Notes: generated from the sequence alone by a model not told the origin. DNA of 64,000 nt from Pachyseris speciosa (GCA_016490735.1 JAEMWC010000035.1:580001-644000); one strand, 5' to 3'. Positions 1-10,863 are shown, counted from the stretch's first letter. Translations and numbers: made by a program.

Positions 1-415
1 GAACCACAGACTAAAAAGGTAGAACCACCTTGCGCAGCATATTAAACAGCCGGCCACAGGAAAGTACTGCTCAGTAGCTTTCATTTGAATGGTCACACGT
101 TAGGATTTCATCTACAGACTCAAAAGTTAGAACCACCTTGTACAGCATAATAAACAGCACCACAGGAAAGTACTGCTCAGTAGCTTTCATTTGAATGGTC
201 ACACTTTAGGATTTGATCCACCGACTCAAAAGTTAGAACCACCTTGTACAGCACAATAAATAGCACCACAGGAAAGTACTGCTCAGTAGCTTTCATTTGA
301 ATGATCACACTTTAGGATTTCATCCACAGACTCAAAGGTTAGAACCACCTTATACAGCATAATAAACAGCACCACAGGAAAGTACTGCTCAGTAGCTTTC
401 ATTTGAGTGGTCATT
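1..415. repeat. ~105-bp tandem satellite, copy A
   Basis: About four direct repeats of a 105-106-bp monomer containing TACTGCTCAGTAGCTTTC, with starts near 62, 167, 273 and 379. It marks the left edge of each cassette. The first monomer is cut by the window start. Confidence 0.85.
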
Positions 416-687
416 CACACTTTGCCGCAAAAGTTAAAACCGCCTTGTACAACATCCAGAGACCGCGGAGACCATTTTAAAGTATCAGGGCTAAAACATC
501 TGGCCAAGTTCAAGTGGTAAAATTCATACATTATCCTCAAAGAAAAAAAGTGGTAGGCCATGTATAGGTACTGTGAGCTATTGTATTGCTCAGTAGCTTT
601 CAACGGAATGGTCATTCCGACCTCTTTCGCGTTGCCCCTGCTCCCGATAGTTTCGTTCCCGCCTTACGCTCTTTTAACGACGACGAT

Positions 688-719
<32 letters not shown>

Positions 720-984
720 GAACGCCACAAAAACACAATCGCTCTGCACGTGCGTTTTACATTTTGGTTCTTTTCTTTGCCGTCCCCAGCAAAACAATGC
801 CGTTTTTACTAATTTAGCTCCAGGATAGTTCGTCAGCATATTAGAAGTTAAACAAGCTGGAAAAATTGCAAAAGAATTACAAATATGGGAAGTTACATTT
901 AGAAATAAAGATTTCGTTGCCGAAGTCTTTGCTTAAGCTCTCTAATGTGAAAGGAAACGAAGGAGACACGCAGCCACTCGCGCG
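416..984. other. Non-coding stretch with (GGCAAC)n, copy A
   Basis: No gene recognised. It contains a short GGCAAC hexanucleotide run near 688-722. The run length differs in B (near 30,887) and C (near 58,780), which shifts every reading frame across it and argues against coding. Confidence 0.5.
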
Positions 985-1242
985 CGGCCTTATAATGACG
1001 TAACCTTAAACGGGTTCACGTAAATCAGATTAAATGTTAAATTTCCGCTTCCACGTTCAGACGTTTAGCTACTTGAATCGCTTGCTCCTGTTGCGTTAAT
1101 TTATTGCCATCACTCGCCTGTGGATAAAAAGCAGTAGAGTGTTTGAAACTCTTTTCCGCTTTGCTGTAAGGACACGAGAAAATACTACATCTTCTGTAGT
1201 CTTTACTGCAAACTTCAGCGGCCTGGCACGATTGCATCACAG
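985..1242 (+). promoter_or_regulatory. Candidate promoter and 5' exon of NLR, copy A
   Basis: A TTATAA-like motif near 990 lies about 250 bases before CACAG|GTACGT at 1243, a near-ideal splice donor. The same donor occurs at 31,721 (B) and 59,414 (C). The NLR ATG lies just behind a good acceptor at 7300, so this could be a 5'-untranslated exon joined across a ~6-kb intron. Donor and acceptor are seen; transcription is inference. Confidence 0.25.
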
Positions 1243-2830
1243 GTACGTACAACTGTGAGTTTCAACTTGATTGTGATATTTGTTATGTAAATCCTTTCGA
1301 TTGAAGCTAATGCTCGATCGCCAATCCCAGCAAATGATTTTTTGTCTCTGAAAGTAGGTTTAATGTAGCCTAATGTAAGTTATGCAGCATACGATCTGGG
1401 AGATTTGAAACATTCTCGGGGAGTCAACGGACATCGTTTGTTTCTGAGGTTTCTGTTTGAACAGCTTCTCAATCCGACTCACTGAAGAGATCAAATTTCA
1501 TTGACGTACAATTTTACATGAAAGTCTCCTTGAACAACGCTTTCTGTCGGCTAAGAATTGTTTCCTTATTTCTGTTGATCTTATTTTAATCTCTTAACAA
1601 CATTTTATTGCTATTTTGGAATAAAATGCCTCAGGAAAATTTATGCAAAATTGAAAACACATTCCTGACACAAGGGAAAGTCCCGGGGAAATTACCCAAA
1701 ATTACATAGATTGCGATCACACAGAATGAATTGAACAGTTTTTGAAATCCATCGGTTCATAACAAAGGTCATCCTCTTCATAGATCTTGATAAATGTTTT
1801 GATGAGAGAATACAAATGAGAGTTGTTTAGGACGCATCGCTGAGTGTTGATCGCTGGAAGCATAAAAAACAAATAACAATGTGGGACAAAAACGAATGGT
1901 CTTTTTATGAAGCTATTCCTCCTTTTCTCCACAAAATTGGTTGAAACTCTCGACATCCACTGACAAAATCGTCCTTAAACAACAACGAAATATGCACCTC
2001 AAAATATTTTTACTGCGTGCTTTGTAATGTCAATTGACTCTCATTAATCTTTATTCAGAGTTTAGCTTATTTCCTGGTGATCTTATAGCGTAATCAAGAT
2101 AGCGTGACTTTCTGTCATCGTTTATTTTACGACAAACCTAAGTTAATAGTCACGACGGATTTATAACGATAATCAGCACATGTGCCATTTGTTACTCGGG
2201 CTTCGTGTAGAACGCCCGAGGTTAAAAACGGCGTCCGTTCTTCTTTGAGTTTCATCCACAAAGCTCACTTCCGGCGTTTCTGCGCAAGCGCTAAAAAAAC
2301 AGACACGGAGAACAACCTCGTACCCGGGTCTTCGTTCCTCTTGACCACTGGTCGGGAAACGAGCGACTCTGGAAAGATCCGATTTGAAAGACCGAAAATA
2401 TCGGACTTCCGGCTGAACTGCGCATGCCTAGGCTTCAGAGAGTTTGTAAGAGTTCTGTTTTACTTCCGTTTATTTGAATTGTTTGAAAAAGCCAATCAGA
2501 ATCGTCAACCTATCGGATCTTTCGAGAGTCGCTCGTTTCGTCAAGTCTGCGCAGTACAGAGCGAAGACTGGAGGGACGAGAATGACACGGAGAAAGGTTA
2601 GGAGGGAGGTCACAAGCATCACATTACGCGTCAGTTGTTTTTGAAGTTATGTAAATTTCTCAAAACAACAAGAATGCCGCCTGTTGGATTATTCGCCGAT
2701 TCACCTTTTGTTTTTGAGGTCTGAACAGCTAATAAGTTAATAGAAGTACCGGTATCTATACGAATGTTTGCAATTTAGAAGCCTCGAAGGGTTTGCTGAG
2801 CGAAGGTCAAGATGTTTGCAACGCGAGCTA
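1243..2830. other. Gene-free stretch, copy A
   Basis: No gene recognised. An open frame at 2182-2601 is present in B (32,664) and C (60,494), but in-frame and out-of-frame indels between copies change its start and end, so it is not supported as coding. If the upstream exon is real, this is part of the NLR 5' intron. Confidence 0.5.
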
Positions 2831-3430
2831 AAAATTTTTGCCAAGTCGGCTCTTAAGTGTGTCCAAAATACCAGGAAAATGTAAACAGGACAGGAGAACA
2901 GCGAATTCCACGTTCGAAATTTACGCTTTGTTTATTGGATCGCCATGAAAGCACAATTTTTTCTCCATAAAATGGAAAGAAGAACCGAAAGTTGTTTCTA
3001 GCATTAATATGACAGTTATAAATTTTTGAGAATCAGATAATTTTGCCGTCTCATAGCGCTCTTTTCATGGCTTATTAAAATCTCGTTCAATAGTTAATAT
3101 GGGAAAAAGTAAATATGAAAATTTTGCTGTCCATTTTTCATTTTTCCTACAATGTGTATAGTTTAAAAAGCATGCAGCACCGAAAATGATTTCGAATTTC
3201 TCTTTCAAAGGCGAGTTCAAAATCTTTGCATGTCACCAAGTCCACTCTTAAAGCGTGTCGAAATTGGCATAAGTAAACAAGAGGAATTGCGAATTGCCGC
3301 GTTCGAAATTTTCGCTTTGTTTATCAAATAAGTGAATCGACAACTATTTTCCTATAACATGGGCAATTTCAGCTTTAAGAGGAAGTAAAAATATGTTTCT
3401 AGCGTTAATATAGATAAAGTTATCAATTTT
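2831..3430. repeat. Diverged ~400-bp monomers, copy A
   Basis: Sequence around 2850-3000 (GTGTCC...AAATGTAAACAGG, then TTCGAAATTTACGCTTTGTTTAT) recurs diverged at 3250-3370 and again at 5500-5620. The downstream part (CTCATAGCGCTC, TCAAAGGCGAGTTCAAAAT) recurs near 3050, 4335 and 4475. It reads as an old tandem repeat later split by the tRNA-like array and two MITEs. Confidence 0.5.
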
Positions 3431-3616
3431 AGAGCGAAAAAGCCTTTTTTCAGGCTTTATTTTCACTAGTGATTAAGTAGTGTTTATAACTGCGATGATC
3501 AGTCACATATTTAATCATTAATCCACAGTTCAAATATATGATTTTCATATATTCATTCTCATATATTCACCACTCGCGGGTATGTAACAAACCAACAAAA
3601 CGGCAATTTCCCAGGT

Positions 3617-3688
3617 GGCTTGTTAGCTCAGTCGATAGAGCGCTGCACCGGTATCGCAGAGGTCGTGGGTTCGAATCCCATACAAGCC
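3617..3688 (+). tRNA. tRNA-like unit A1 (probable pseudogene)
   Basis: A 72-base unit that folds as a tRNA: a perfect 7-bp acceptor stem (GGCTTGT with ACAAGCC), D stem GCTC/GAGC, A box TAGCTCAGTCG and B box GGTTCGAATCC. The anticodon position reads GGT, unusual for a eukaryotic Thr tRNA. Position 33 is C instead of the near-universal T. An oligo-T run follows. Likely a tRNA-derived repeat that may still be Pol III competent. Confidence 0.4.
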
Positions 3689-3865
3689 TTATTTTTTTTT
3701 AGGCGTTATTTTCACTAGTGATTAAGTAATGTTTATAACTGCGATGATCAGTCACATATTTAATCATTAATCCGCAGTTCAAATATATGATTTTCATATA
3801 TTCATTCTCATATATTCACCACTCGCGGGTATGTAACAAACCAACAAAACGGCTAGTTCCCAGGT

Positions 3866-3937
3866 GGCTTGTTAGCTCAGTCGGTAGAGCGCTGCACCGG
3901 TATCGCAGAGGTCGTGGGTTCGAATCCCGTGCAAGCC
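3866..3937 (+). tRNA. tRNA-like unit A2 (probable pseudogene)
   Basis: Second unit, 249 bases after A1 in a tandem array, with the same fold and GGT at the anticodon position. The acceptor stem has one T-G wobble (GGCTTGT/GCAAGCC). A and B boxes are intact; TTTGTTTTTT follows. Confidence 0.4.
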
Positions 3938-4115
3938 TTATTTGTTTTTTAGGCGTTATTTTCACGTCTGATTAAGTAATGTTTATAACTGCGATGATCG
4001 GTCACATATTTAATCATTAATCCGCAGTTCAAATATATGATTTTCATATATTCACTCTCATACATTCACCACTCACGGGTATATAACGAACCAAAGAAAG
4101 GACCATTTCCCAGAT

Positions 4116-4187
4116 GGCTTGTTAGTTCAGTCGGTAGAGCGCATCACCGTTATCGCAGAGGTCGTGGGTTCGAATCTCGGACAAGCC
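4116..4187 (+). tRNA. tRNA-like unit A3 (decayed)
   Basis: Third tandem unit. The acceptor stem is perfect, but the anticodon stem has mismatches and the B box ends in CT. GTT is at the anticodon position. A TATATAA motif sits about 30 bases upstream and an oligo-T run follows. Confidence 0.35.
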
Positions 4188-4564
4188 TGAATTTTTTTCA
4201 GGCTTTATTTTCACTACTGATTAAGTAGTGTTCATAACTTTGATGATCAGTCACATATTTAATCATTAATCCGCAGTTCAAATATATGATTTTCATATAC
4301 TCATTCTCAATTTAAGGGAGTAAACTAACTTTGCAGGCTCATAGCGCTGATTTCATCGGCTTCGGAAGTGCAACTTATTAAAACCTCGTTCAACGTTTGC
4401 TAGTAAATATGGCATTTGGATGTCCATTTTTCATCTGTCCCATAATGAATACAGTATACAGTTTGAATTTTGTTTTCAAAGTCGAGTCAAAATTTTAGCG
4501 TGTCACCTAGACTCTTAAGGCCGCGCAGGACACTTAATTAATTTTATTGTGTGTATTTATTTAT

Positions 4565-4921
4565 TACTCGGGATACTGTAAGATTTCAGTCTTTATTTTT
4601 TCCTGTGCAGGAAAATGCACAAAACAATTAGGTGGCGGTGTTTTGATTGGACAATGCACAATACAAGGCACGTGTCGGTGTTTTCATTGGCCAATGCACA
4701 CTAGAAGGCACATCGCGGTGTTTCATCGCAATTCAAAGTGCAAAGTATTGCATCATTATTGCACCATCAAGAGCCTTGAGCTACGTGTCTCATAAATCTC
4801 TTTCTGTTCAGCCTTAGCTTTGTGGTGCACTGTCTTGCTTGGATTACTGAGGATGTTGCGATAGTTTTGGAAAATCAAAAAGCGTGCGTCTGGCTTCTGC
4901 GGCACAAAAGTATCCCGAGTA
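4565..4921. mobile_element. MITE with 13-bp TIR, copy A
   Basis: The ends are TACTCGGGATACT and its exact reverse complement AGTATCCCGAGTA. The interior has two to three short repeats of a GGTGTTTT(G/C)ATTGG phrase and no ORF. It lacks a ~25-base internal piece present in B and C. Confidence 0.7.
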
Positions 4922-5091
4922 AACGCTTATAGAGCGTCTTGTTTATTTATTTATAGAGTATGTACGAACCGTGCGAAAGATTCCGAAAATGCACAGAATA
5001 TTCATGAGAAGAGTTCTTACATTCTATTTTTTTTTTTCAAATTTTATTCAATACATCGTGTGTTCGGTGTATTGCAAAAAATATGCCATGT

Positions 5092-5481
5092 TCTAAACGA
5101 GTAAGGGCCTGGGAACGAATCCAAACTTCATTGAAAATCAATGGCATTAAACTAAATCTATTCTCATATGAAAGGACCTCTCAAAATAAGTTCTTTCAGC
5201 AAGTTTGACTATTTTTGGTCGAAAAGTCGCCAGTTAACATGCATTTAGATCTTAAAAAAATCCCATACAAATGTCTCTATTTCGGAAAGTGTGTCCCTGC
5301 AAACCATACAAAGTCTCTAATTTTCATAATTTTCAAAAGCTTTTGTTTCAGCTCCAATTCAACTGAACAGCGTCAAAGTTGGTACGGTTACCATTTTTGA
5401 GATGCCCTTTCATGTAGTATCAACATTTTTTTTCCAATTGATAAATTTTAAAACTCATTCCCAGGCCCTCACTCGTTTAGA
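5092..5481. mobile_element. MITE with ~27-bp TIR, copy A
   Basis: Starts TCTAAACGAGTAAGGGCCTG and ends with a near-exact reverse complement (CAGGCCCTCACTCGTTTAGA). About 390 bp with no convincing gene. A 61-codon open frame inside it is short, unrecognised and not maintained in all copies. Confidence 0.7.
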
Positions 5482-6180
5482 CATGGCCAATTGCACGACC
5501 TTAAAGCGTGTCCAAATTAGCATTTGTAAACAAGAGAATTAGCAAATTGCCGCGTTCGAAACGGTTCGCTTTGTCAGATGACTGCAACCACAATTATTTT
5601 TTTCCATTAACTGGACCGAAAATTTTGTTACTATAGTTATTATACATAAAGTTATGGAATTAACAGCCACGTAATTTTGCGGTCTCAAACGACTCTTTTT
5701 CTGTTGTTATGCCTAGTATAAGCTTCATCATAATATTGCAACCGTGTAGGTGAATGAATGCCTCTTAGAAGGCCGAGTGAAGGCCAAAATGGCCTCTTGT
5801 TTTGATGTTTACTTGACTCAGACAAATTATAGTATTCGTAGCTGTCAACGAACCGCGAATGGAGTGCGGTCGTGTTGGTTTGGAGAGGAATCTGGTATTT
5901 TAAGTAGCATCAGCCGTCAAGGGTTATTGACTAATTTCATGATTGACTAATTTATTTATCGACCAATTTCTCGATTATCAGATGATCATAAATAAGCAAC
6001 AGTCACTCAAAAGTTTTACTCTTTTGAAGGTAGAATCGAAATGAGATTTGTTCGATAGGCTTGCGGGTAATGAAGTTCTATAATTATACACCGGGGAAAA
6101 AACCTGATACCCTTCTAGCTTAATTTATAAATTACAATTTTATTGACGAACTTTTTCCAAGACATCAAAGAAAGTAATAA
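5482..6180. other. Gene-free stretch, copy A
   Basis: Holds another diverged copy of the ~400-bp monomer (5500-5650) and a 66-codon open frame at 5750-5950 that also occurs in B (35,726) but resembles no family I know. No gene called. Confidence 0.4.
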
Positions 6181-6184
6181 TTCA

Positions 6185-7105
6185 TGTTCTATTCATACAA
6201 ATTGTCGTTCTCATTACAATCATTGTCACTGACATTGTCATTGACACTGTCACTGTCATTGTCTTTGTCACTGTCACTGTCATTATTCCTGTCATTGTCA
6301 CTGTCACTGTCACTATCAGTGTCACTGTCATTATTCCTGTCATTGACGCCGTCACTATCAGTGTCAATGTCACTGTCATTGTCACTGTCACTGTCATTGC
6401 TACTGTCATGACAATGTCAATGTCTTTGTCACTATCCCTGTCACTTTCATTGTCTTTGTCACCGTCACTATCATTCTATTTGTCACTTTCACTGACATTG
6501 TCCTTGTCTCTGTCACTGTCATTGTCACTGTCACTGTCATTGCCCTTGTCACTGTCACTATCATTGTCTTTGTAACTGTCACTATTCCTATCATTGTCAC
6601 TGTCAGTGTTACTGTCATTGTTACTGTTGCTATCACTATCACTGTCATTGTCATTGTCACTGTTGCTGTTACAGTCACTGTCATTGTCACTGTCATTGTC
6701 TTTGTCACTGTCATTGTCTTTGTCACTGTCAATATCACTGTCACAGTCACTGTCATGACACTATCATTGTCATTGTCATTGTCACTGTTGCTGTTACAGT
6801 CACTGTCATTGTCACTGTCATTGTCTTTGTCACTGTCAATATCACCATCACAGTCATTGCCATGACACTATCATTGTCATTGTCACTGTCACAGTCACTG
6901 TCATGACGTACATTGTCACTGTCATTGTTTTTTTCTTTGTGGCTGTCACTGTGACAGTCACTGTCATGACACTGTCATTGTCTTTGTCACTGCCACTATC
7001 AGTATCACAGTCATTGTTATGACACTGTCATTGTCATTGTCACTGTCTTTGTCACGGTCACAGTCACTGTCATGACACTGTCATTGTCTTTGTCACTCTC
7101 ACTTT
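6185..7105. repeat. TGTCAC/TGTCAT hexamer satellite, copy A
   Basis: About 920 bp of degenerate TGTCAC, TGTCAT and TGTCTT hexamers. Every frame is open over long stretches (Ser-Leu or Met-Thr-Val runs), which is an artefact of the repeat. It ends about 200 bases before the acceptor of the NLR exon. Confidence 0.95.
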
Positions 7106-7284
7106 TGCAGTTGACTGATACATAACTAAGTTCATGTGCGTAAGATTTTAGTCAAAGCATTTTTTTTCTTTATAACAAAAACAATAATCCAAACTGAGAT
7201 TTTAACGGCTACTTATTTTTTTTAGTATCGGAATTTAGTCACGATCCCTTGTTACCAATTCTTTCAAAGGTCTTATAAAACTGA

Positions 7285-7301
7285 GGACTTTCTCTTACAG
7301 C
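7285..7301 (+). other. Putative splice acceptor before NLR exon, copy A
   Basis: A pyrimidine-rich ...TTTCTCTTACAG ends at 7300, 11 bases before the NLR ATG. Copy B has ACTCTTACAG at the same place (to 37,141). This suggests a 5'-untranslated or short coding exon upstream. Confidence 0.45.
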
Positions 7302-7311
7302 GTCTTGCGTG

Positions 7312-10300
7312 ATGGAGTATTCACCTGAACAATTAAACTACTTTCGAATCTGTTATGTTGCGTTCAACTTAGTTCCGGTGGGACTGCGACAGATCTTTAA
7401 ACAAGAATGGGATTTCCTTTACAAGACCACTTTAAGTGGAGAATGGAAAGATATGCCACAAAATGGCCAAGACTTCTACAAGAAAGAATCTGGAAAGAGT
7501 CGCAAGAAGAATGCGCGATATCTGGCGACAATACAGAACGGTGACACGTCTGAGTGGGATTGTAGCTGTTTGTTTTTTGCGATCCTGTACTCAGATAGCA
7601 TTGGCACCACCCTCAGTCCAGCCGTCAGAGCAGCTATAGATGATGTTCGCCAAGTGCGTAACGATATTGCTCATATTAACGAGATTGAGCTAAGTGATAC
7701 CGCATTCCAAACTTATGCAGGAAGAATATCGACGGACTTTTCATCTTTGGGTCTCTCTGTTAAGGAGATCGTAGACGTCAAGAAGCAGAAAAGTTTTCCA
7801 ACGAAGGAATTCGAACGCTTGAAGAAAGAAGTTCTTAATCTCAAAAGTGAATTGGACCGAGCCAAAACTGACTTGGACGATACTAAATCTGAGTTGGACC
7901 AGACAAAATCTGACTTATTCCAAACCACATCTGACTTGAATCAAACCAAATCGGACTTGATCCAAAGCAAGTCTCACTTGGATGAGACAAAATCCGTCTT
8001 GGATCAAACACAATCTGACCTAGAAGCAACAACAAAGAAACTCGTGAGCACACAAGCGGATTTGTGTTCCGCAAAAGAAGAAAATGAGACTCTTACACAA
8101 GAGTTAAATTTCAAGTTGCAGCCATTTTGTTTTCTGACACTAAAGCCACCGCATGAACTTATCCGACGTTCCAGTGACATTGAAAGATTGTCAAACAAAA
8201 TGCAGGAACTTCGGAACAGCACTAAAGGAGAAGTCAGCACTATCTACTTGTTCGGAAATCCTGGATGTGGCAAAAGTCAGCTTGCCCGTCAACTTGGATC
8301 CGATTTCTTTTCAGATAATGCCGACGAAATGAGGTTTGTTGCAACACTGAATGCAGAAAGTGTTGAGACACTCGCAGAGTCTTATCTTAACCTCGGTAAA
8401 AACCTTGGGCTTCCAGAATATCCCTTGACCAAGCTGGAAACTTCAAACACGGAGAAGCCTGTTGAAACAATTCAACACGTCCAACGTTTCATTTTGCCAA
8501 AGGTTCGACAATTCTCGAAGTGGCTTATTATAGCAGATAATGTTGTTGACTTAACCGCAGTCCGCAAATTCTTGCCTCAAACTGGTAGCGAGGAATGGGG
8601 CAATGGTCAAGTATTGGTCACTACTCAAGATAGCTCAATAGTTCCCAAGAATGTGGCTTACACTTACCGTGAATCGCTCAGTCGAGGAATGCCAGCAGAT
8701 GACGCAGTCGAACTGTTGGAAAAAGTATCGGAAATCTCTAGCGGGGAAGAAACAGCAAATGTTGCTAAGGTTCTCGATTACCAGCCTCTGGCGTTAGCAG
8801 CTGCCGCCTACTACGTGCGAACTATTGTGACAAGTGGTTCTCCAGACTATAACTGGTCAATGTACTTGGAAGTTTTAAGACGTAGCCAGCGAGAAGCCAC
8901 TGAAAACGTTCTTGCGCGTAGGAGTTCAGCTTATTCAAAAACAACCACGGCCTCCGTAAAAATGGCCTTGGAACGAGCGGCTAAAACTGATGTTGTGCTT
9001 TTTCAGGCAATTCAGTTCTTTGCATTGTGTGCTGCTGAGGAACTCCCACTTGGTGCTGTTGTACAGTTTGTTAAAGTTAGAGTAACGGATCAACCAGAAG
9101 AACTAATTAAAGCAACCATTTTGAACTCTTCTCTAATTCTTGTCTCATCTGAAGAAGACCAACCTCAATATTTAGGGCTGCATAACATTGTCCATGAACG
9201 GCTACAACAAGACGTCGTGATTTGTAAACCGGAATTGGATAAAAAGCGGAACATAGCAGAAGCAGTCAAAATTTTTAAAAGGTTACTTGATTCAAGTCGC
9301 GACAATCGTGCAATAATGAAGAAACTAACTTCACACTCCAAATCTGTCCTTGAGCACATGACGTCTAATTTATCCTCACCCATAACGGAGTTTGTAAAGG
9401 AGTCTGCGCTTTTCTTAACTGTTGACGAAGTTGTTGACTGGCTAGGCTCCTTCTGTGACGCTTGTATCGATCTGTGCGATGTTTCGCTGGCAAAATACGT
9501 TGCAGAGCAAGCATGTAGCTTACAAGATAGCATAAGTACAGAAGCTTCACTGAAAGGAAAGATTTTCAGGACAATTGGAGAAGTTTACCGTTTCCTTGGA
9601 GAGTATAATCAAGCCAAAGAATTCCACGAAAAGGCGTTGATGATCCAGAAAAAGATTTTCGGTGAAGAACATTGTGATGTAGCTCAAAGCTATAACAAAC
9701 TAGGAGTGGTGCACTATCATATTAAAGAATATAATCAAGCCAAAGAATTCTTCGAAAAGGCGTTAATGATTCAGAAAAAGATTTTAGGTGAAGAACATCG
9801 AGATGTAGCTCAAAGCTATAACAACCTTGGATGCCTGTACGATGACATTAAAGAATATAATCAAGCCAAAGAATTCTTGGAAAAGGCGTTGATGATCCAG
9901 AAAAAGATTTTCGGTGAAGAACATTGTGATGTAGCGGACAGCTATAACAACCTTGGATGCGTGTACGATGACATTAAAGAATATAATCAAGTCAAAGAAT
10001 TCCACGAAAAGGCATTGATGATCAGGAAAAAGATTTTCGGTGAAGAACATCGTGATGTAGCTCAAAGCTACTTCAACCTTGGATGCGTGTACAATGGCAT
10101 TAAAGAATATAATCAAGCCAAAGAATTCTACGAAAAGGCGTTGATGATCCGGAAAAAGATTTTCGGTGAAGAACATCGTGATGTAGCTAAAAGCTATAAC
10201 AACCTTGGATGTGTGTACAATGACATTAAAGAATATAATCAAGCCAAAGAATTCCACGAAAAGGCGTTGATGATCCGGAAAAAGATTTTCGGTGAAGAAT

Positions 10301-10737
10301 ATCGTGATGTGGCTCAAAGCTATAACAATCTAGGAGAAGTGTCCCGTCATATTCAAGAATATAATCAAGCCAAAGAATTCTACGAAAAGGCGTTGATGAT
10401 CAGGAAAAAGATTTTCGGTGAAGAACATCGTGATGTAGCTAAAAGCTATAACAACCTTGGATGCGTGTACAATGACATTAAAGAATATAATCAAGCCAAA
10501 AAATTCCACGAAAAGGCGTTGATGATCCGGAAAAAGATTTTCGGTGAAGAACATTGTGATGTAGCTCAAAGTTATTACAACCTTGGATGCGTGTACAATG
10601 GCATTAAAGAATATAATCAAGCCAAAGAATTCTATGAAAAGGCGTTGATGATCCGCAAACAGATTTTCGGTGAAGAACACCGTGATGTAGCTCAAAGCTA
10701 CAACAACCTTGGATGCCTGTACAATGACATTAAGTAA
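7312..10737 (+). CDS. HEPN-coiled coil-NB-ARC-TPR NLR-like protein, copy A (3' truncated by transposon)
   Basis: A single long exon encodes 1,141 residues from ATG at 7312. Residues ~1-150 resemble the DZIP3-type HEPN domain and carry the HEPN ribonuclease motif RNDIAH (116-121). Residues ~165-245 are perfect heptads of the S-x-L-x-x-T-K type, a coiled coil. An NB-ARC domain follows: Walker A GNPGCGKS (~315), Walker B LIIAD (~405), RNBS-B-like VLVTTQD, GLPL-like QPLAL and MHD-like LHNIVHE. From ~764 there are nine 42-residue TPRs of the kinesin-light-chain type. By family, such STAND proteins are cytosolic sensors that oligomerise on ligand binding; the immune role is inference. The frame ends in TAA supplied by the inserted element at 10,736: the repeat expects AAA GAA TAT but reads AAG TAA. 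No exon with a native C-terminus remains in frame. A truncated protein with nine TPRs could still be made. Confidence 0.85.
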   Translation: MEYSPEQLNYFRICYVAFNLVPVGLRQIFKQEWDFLYKTTLSGEWKDMPQNGQDFYKKESGKSRKKNARYLATIQNGDTSEWDCSCLFFAILYSDSIGTTLSPAVRAAIDDVRQVRNDIAHINEIELSDTAFQTYAGRISTDFSSLGLSVKEIVDVKKQKSFPTKEFERLKKEVLNLKSELDRAKTDLDDTKSELDQTKSDLFQTTSDLNQTKSDLIQSKSHLDETKSVLDQTQSDLEATTKKLVSTQADLCSAKEENETLTQELNFKLQPFCFLTLKPPHELIRRSSDIERLSNKMQELRNSTKGEVSTIYLFGNPGCGKSQLARQLGSDFFSDNADEMRFVATLNAESVETLAESYLNLGKNLGLPEYPLTKLETSNTEKPVETIQHVQRFILPKVRQFSKWLIIADNVVDLTAVRKFLPQTGSEEWGNGQVLVTTQDSSIVPKNVAYTYRESLSRGMPADDAVELLEKVSEISSGEETANVAKVLDYQPLALAAAAYYVRTIVTSGSPDYNWSMYLEVLRRSQREATENVLARRSSAYSKTTTASVKMALERAAKTDVVLFQAIQFFALCAAEELPLGAVVQFVKVRVTDQPEELIKATILNSSLILVSSEEDQPQYLGLHNIVHERLQQDVVICKPELDKKRNIAEAVKIFKRLLDSSRDNRAIMKKLTSHSKSVLEHMTSNLSSPITEFVKESALFLTVDEVVDWLGSFCDACIDLCDVSLAKYVAEQACSLQDSISTEASLKGKIFRTIGEVYRFLGEYNQAKEFHEKALMIQKKIFGEEHCDVAQSYNKLGVVHYHIKEYNQAKEFFEKALMIQKKILGEEHRDVAQSYNNLGCLYDDIKEYNQAKEFLEKALMIQKKIFGEEHCDVADSYNNLGCVYDDIKEYNQVKEFHEKALMIRKKIFGEEHRDVAQSYFNLGCVYNGIKEYNQAKEFYEKALMIRKKIFGEEHRDVAKSYNNLGCVYNDIKEYNQAKEFHEKALMIRKKIFGEEYRDVAQSYNNLGEVSRHIQEYNQAKEFYEKALMIRKKIFGEEHRDVAKSYNNLGCVYNDIKEYNQAKKFHEKALMIRKKIFGEEHCDVAQSYYNLGCVYNGIKEYNQAKEFYEKALMIRKQIFGEEHRDVAQSYNNLGCLYNDIK
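7846..8040 (+). repeat. 21-bp repeat coding the heptad coiled coil, copy A
   Basis: About nine consecutive 21-bp units (pattern TCTGACTTG-AATCAAACCAAA) translate to S-(D/E)-L-(D/x)-Q-T-K heptads. Leu at every seventh position predicts a parallel coiled coil for dimerisation. The same stretch is at ~37,687-37,880 in copy B, with almost no change. Confidence 0.85.
9598..10735 (+). repeat. 126-bp TPR-coding tandem repeat, copy A
   Basis: Nine near-identical 126-bp units (GAATATAATCAAGCCAAAG at each start), each one TPR. Variation concentrates after KEF (H, F, L or Y) and at the end of helix B (YNDIK, YDDIK, YNGIK, SRHIQ). Confidence 0.9.
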
Positions 10738-10832
10738 TGGTAATAGGACTGAGTGGAGTCCAATTCGGTCTGTAATCATACGAGTGATAACAAAATCGGA
10801 CGACCGCGCAGCGGGAGTCCGATTTGTTTATC

Positions 10833-10863
<31 letters not shown>

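Noticed and set aside
1037..1252. 71-codon - strand open frame seen in A, B and C
   Set aside because: The C-terminal part changes frame between copies; the region is better explained as a + strand 5' exon with a GTACGT donor.
2182..2601. 139-codon open frame repeated in all three cassettes
   Set aside because: Start, length and frame differ between copies through indels; no recognised domain.
3787..3975. Open frames with WLVSSVGRALHRYRRG-like peptides (also at 4,037, 33,992, 61,694, 61,902, 62,193)
   Set aside because: They are translations of the tRNA-like units; this peptide is a common artefact of tRNA-derived DNA.
6182..6756. Met-Thr-Val-rich and Ser-Leu-rich open frames (also at 36,158-36,739)
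   Set aside because: All frames stay open because of the TGTCAC/TGTCAT hexamer repeat; no gene.
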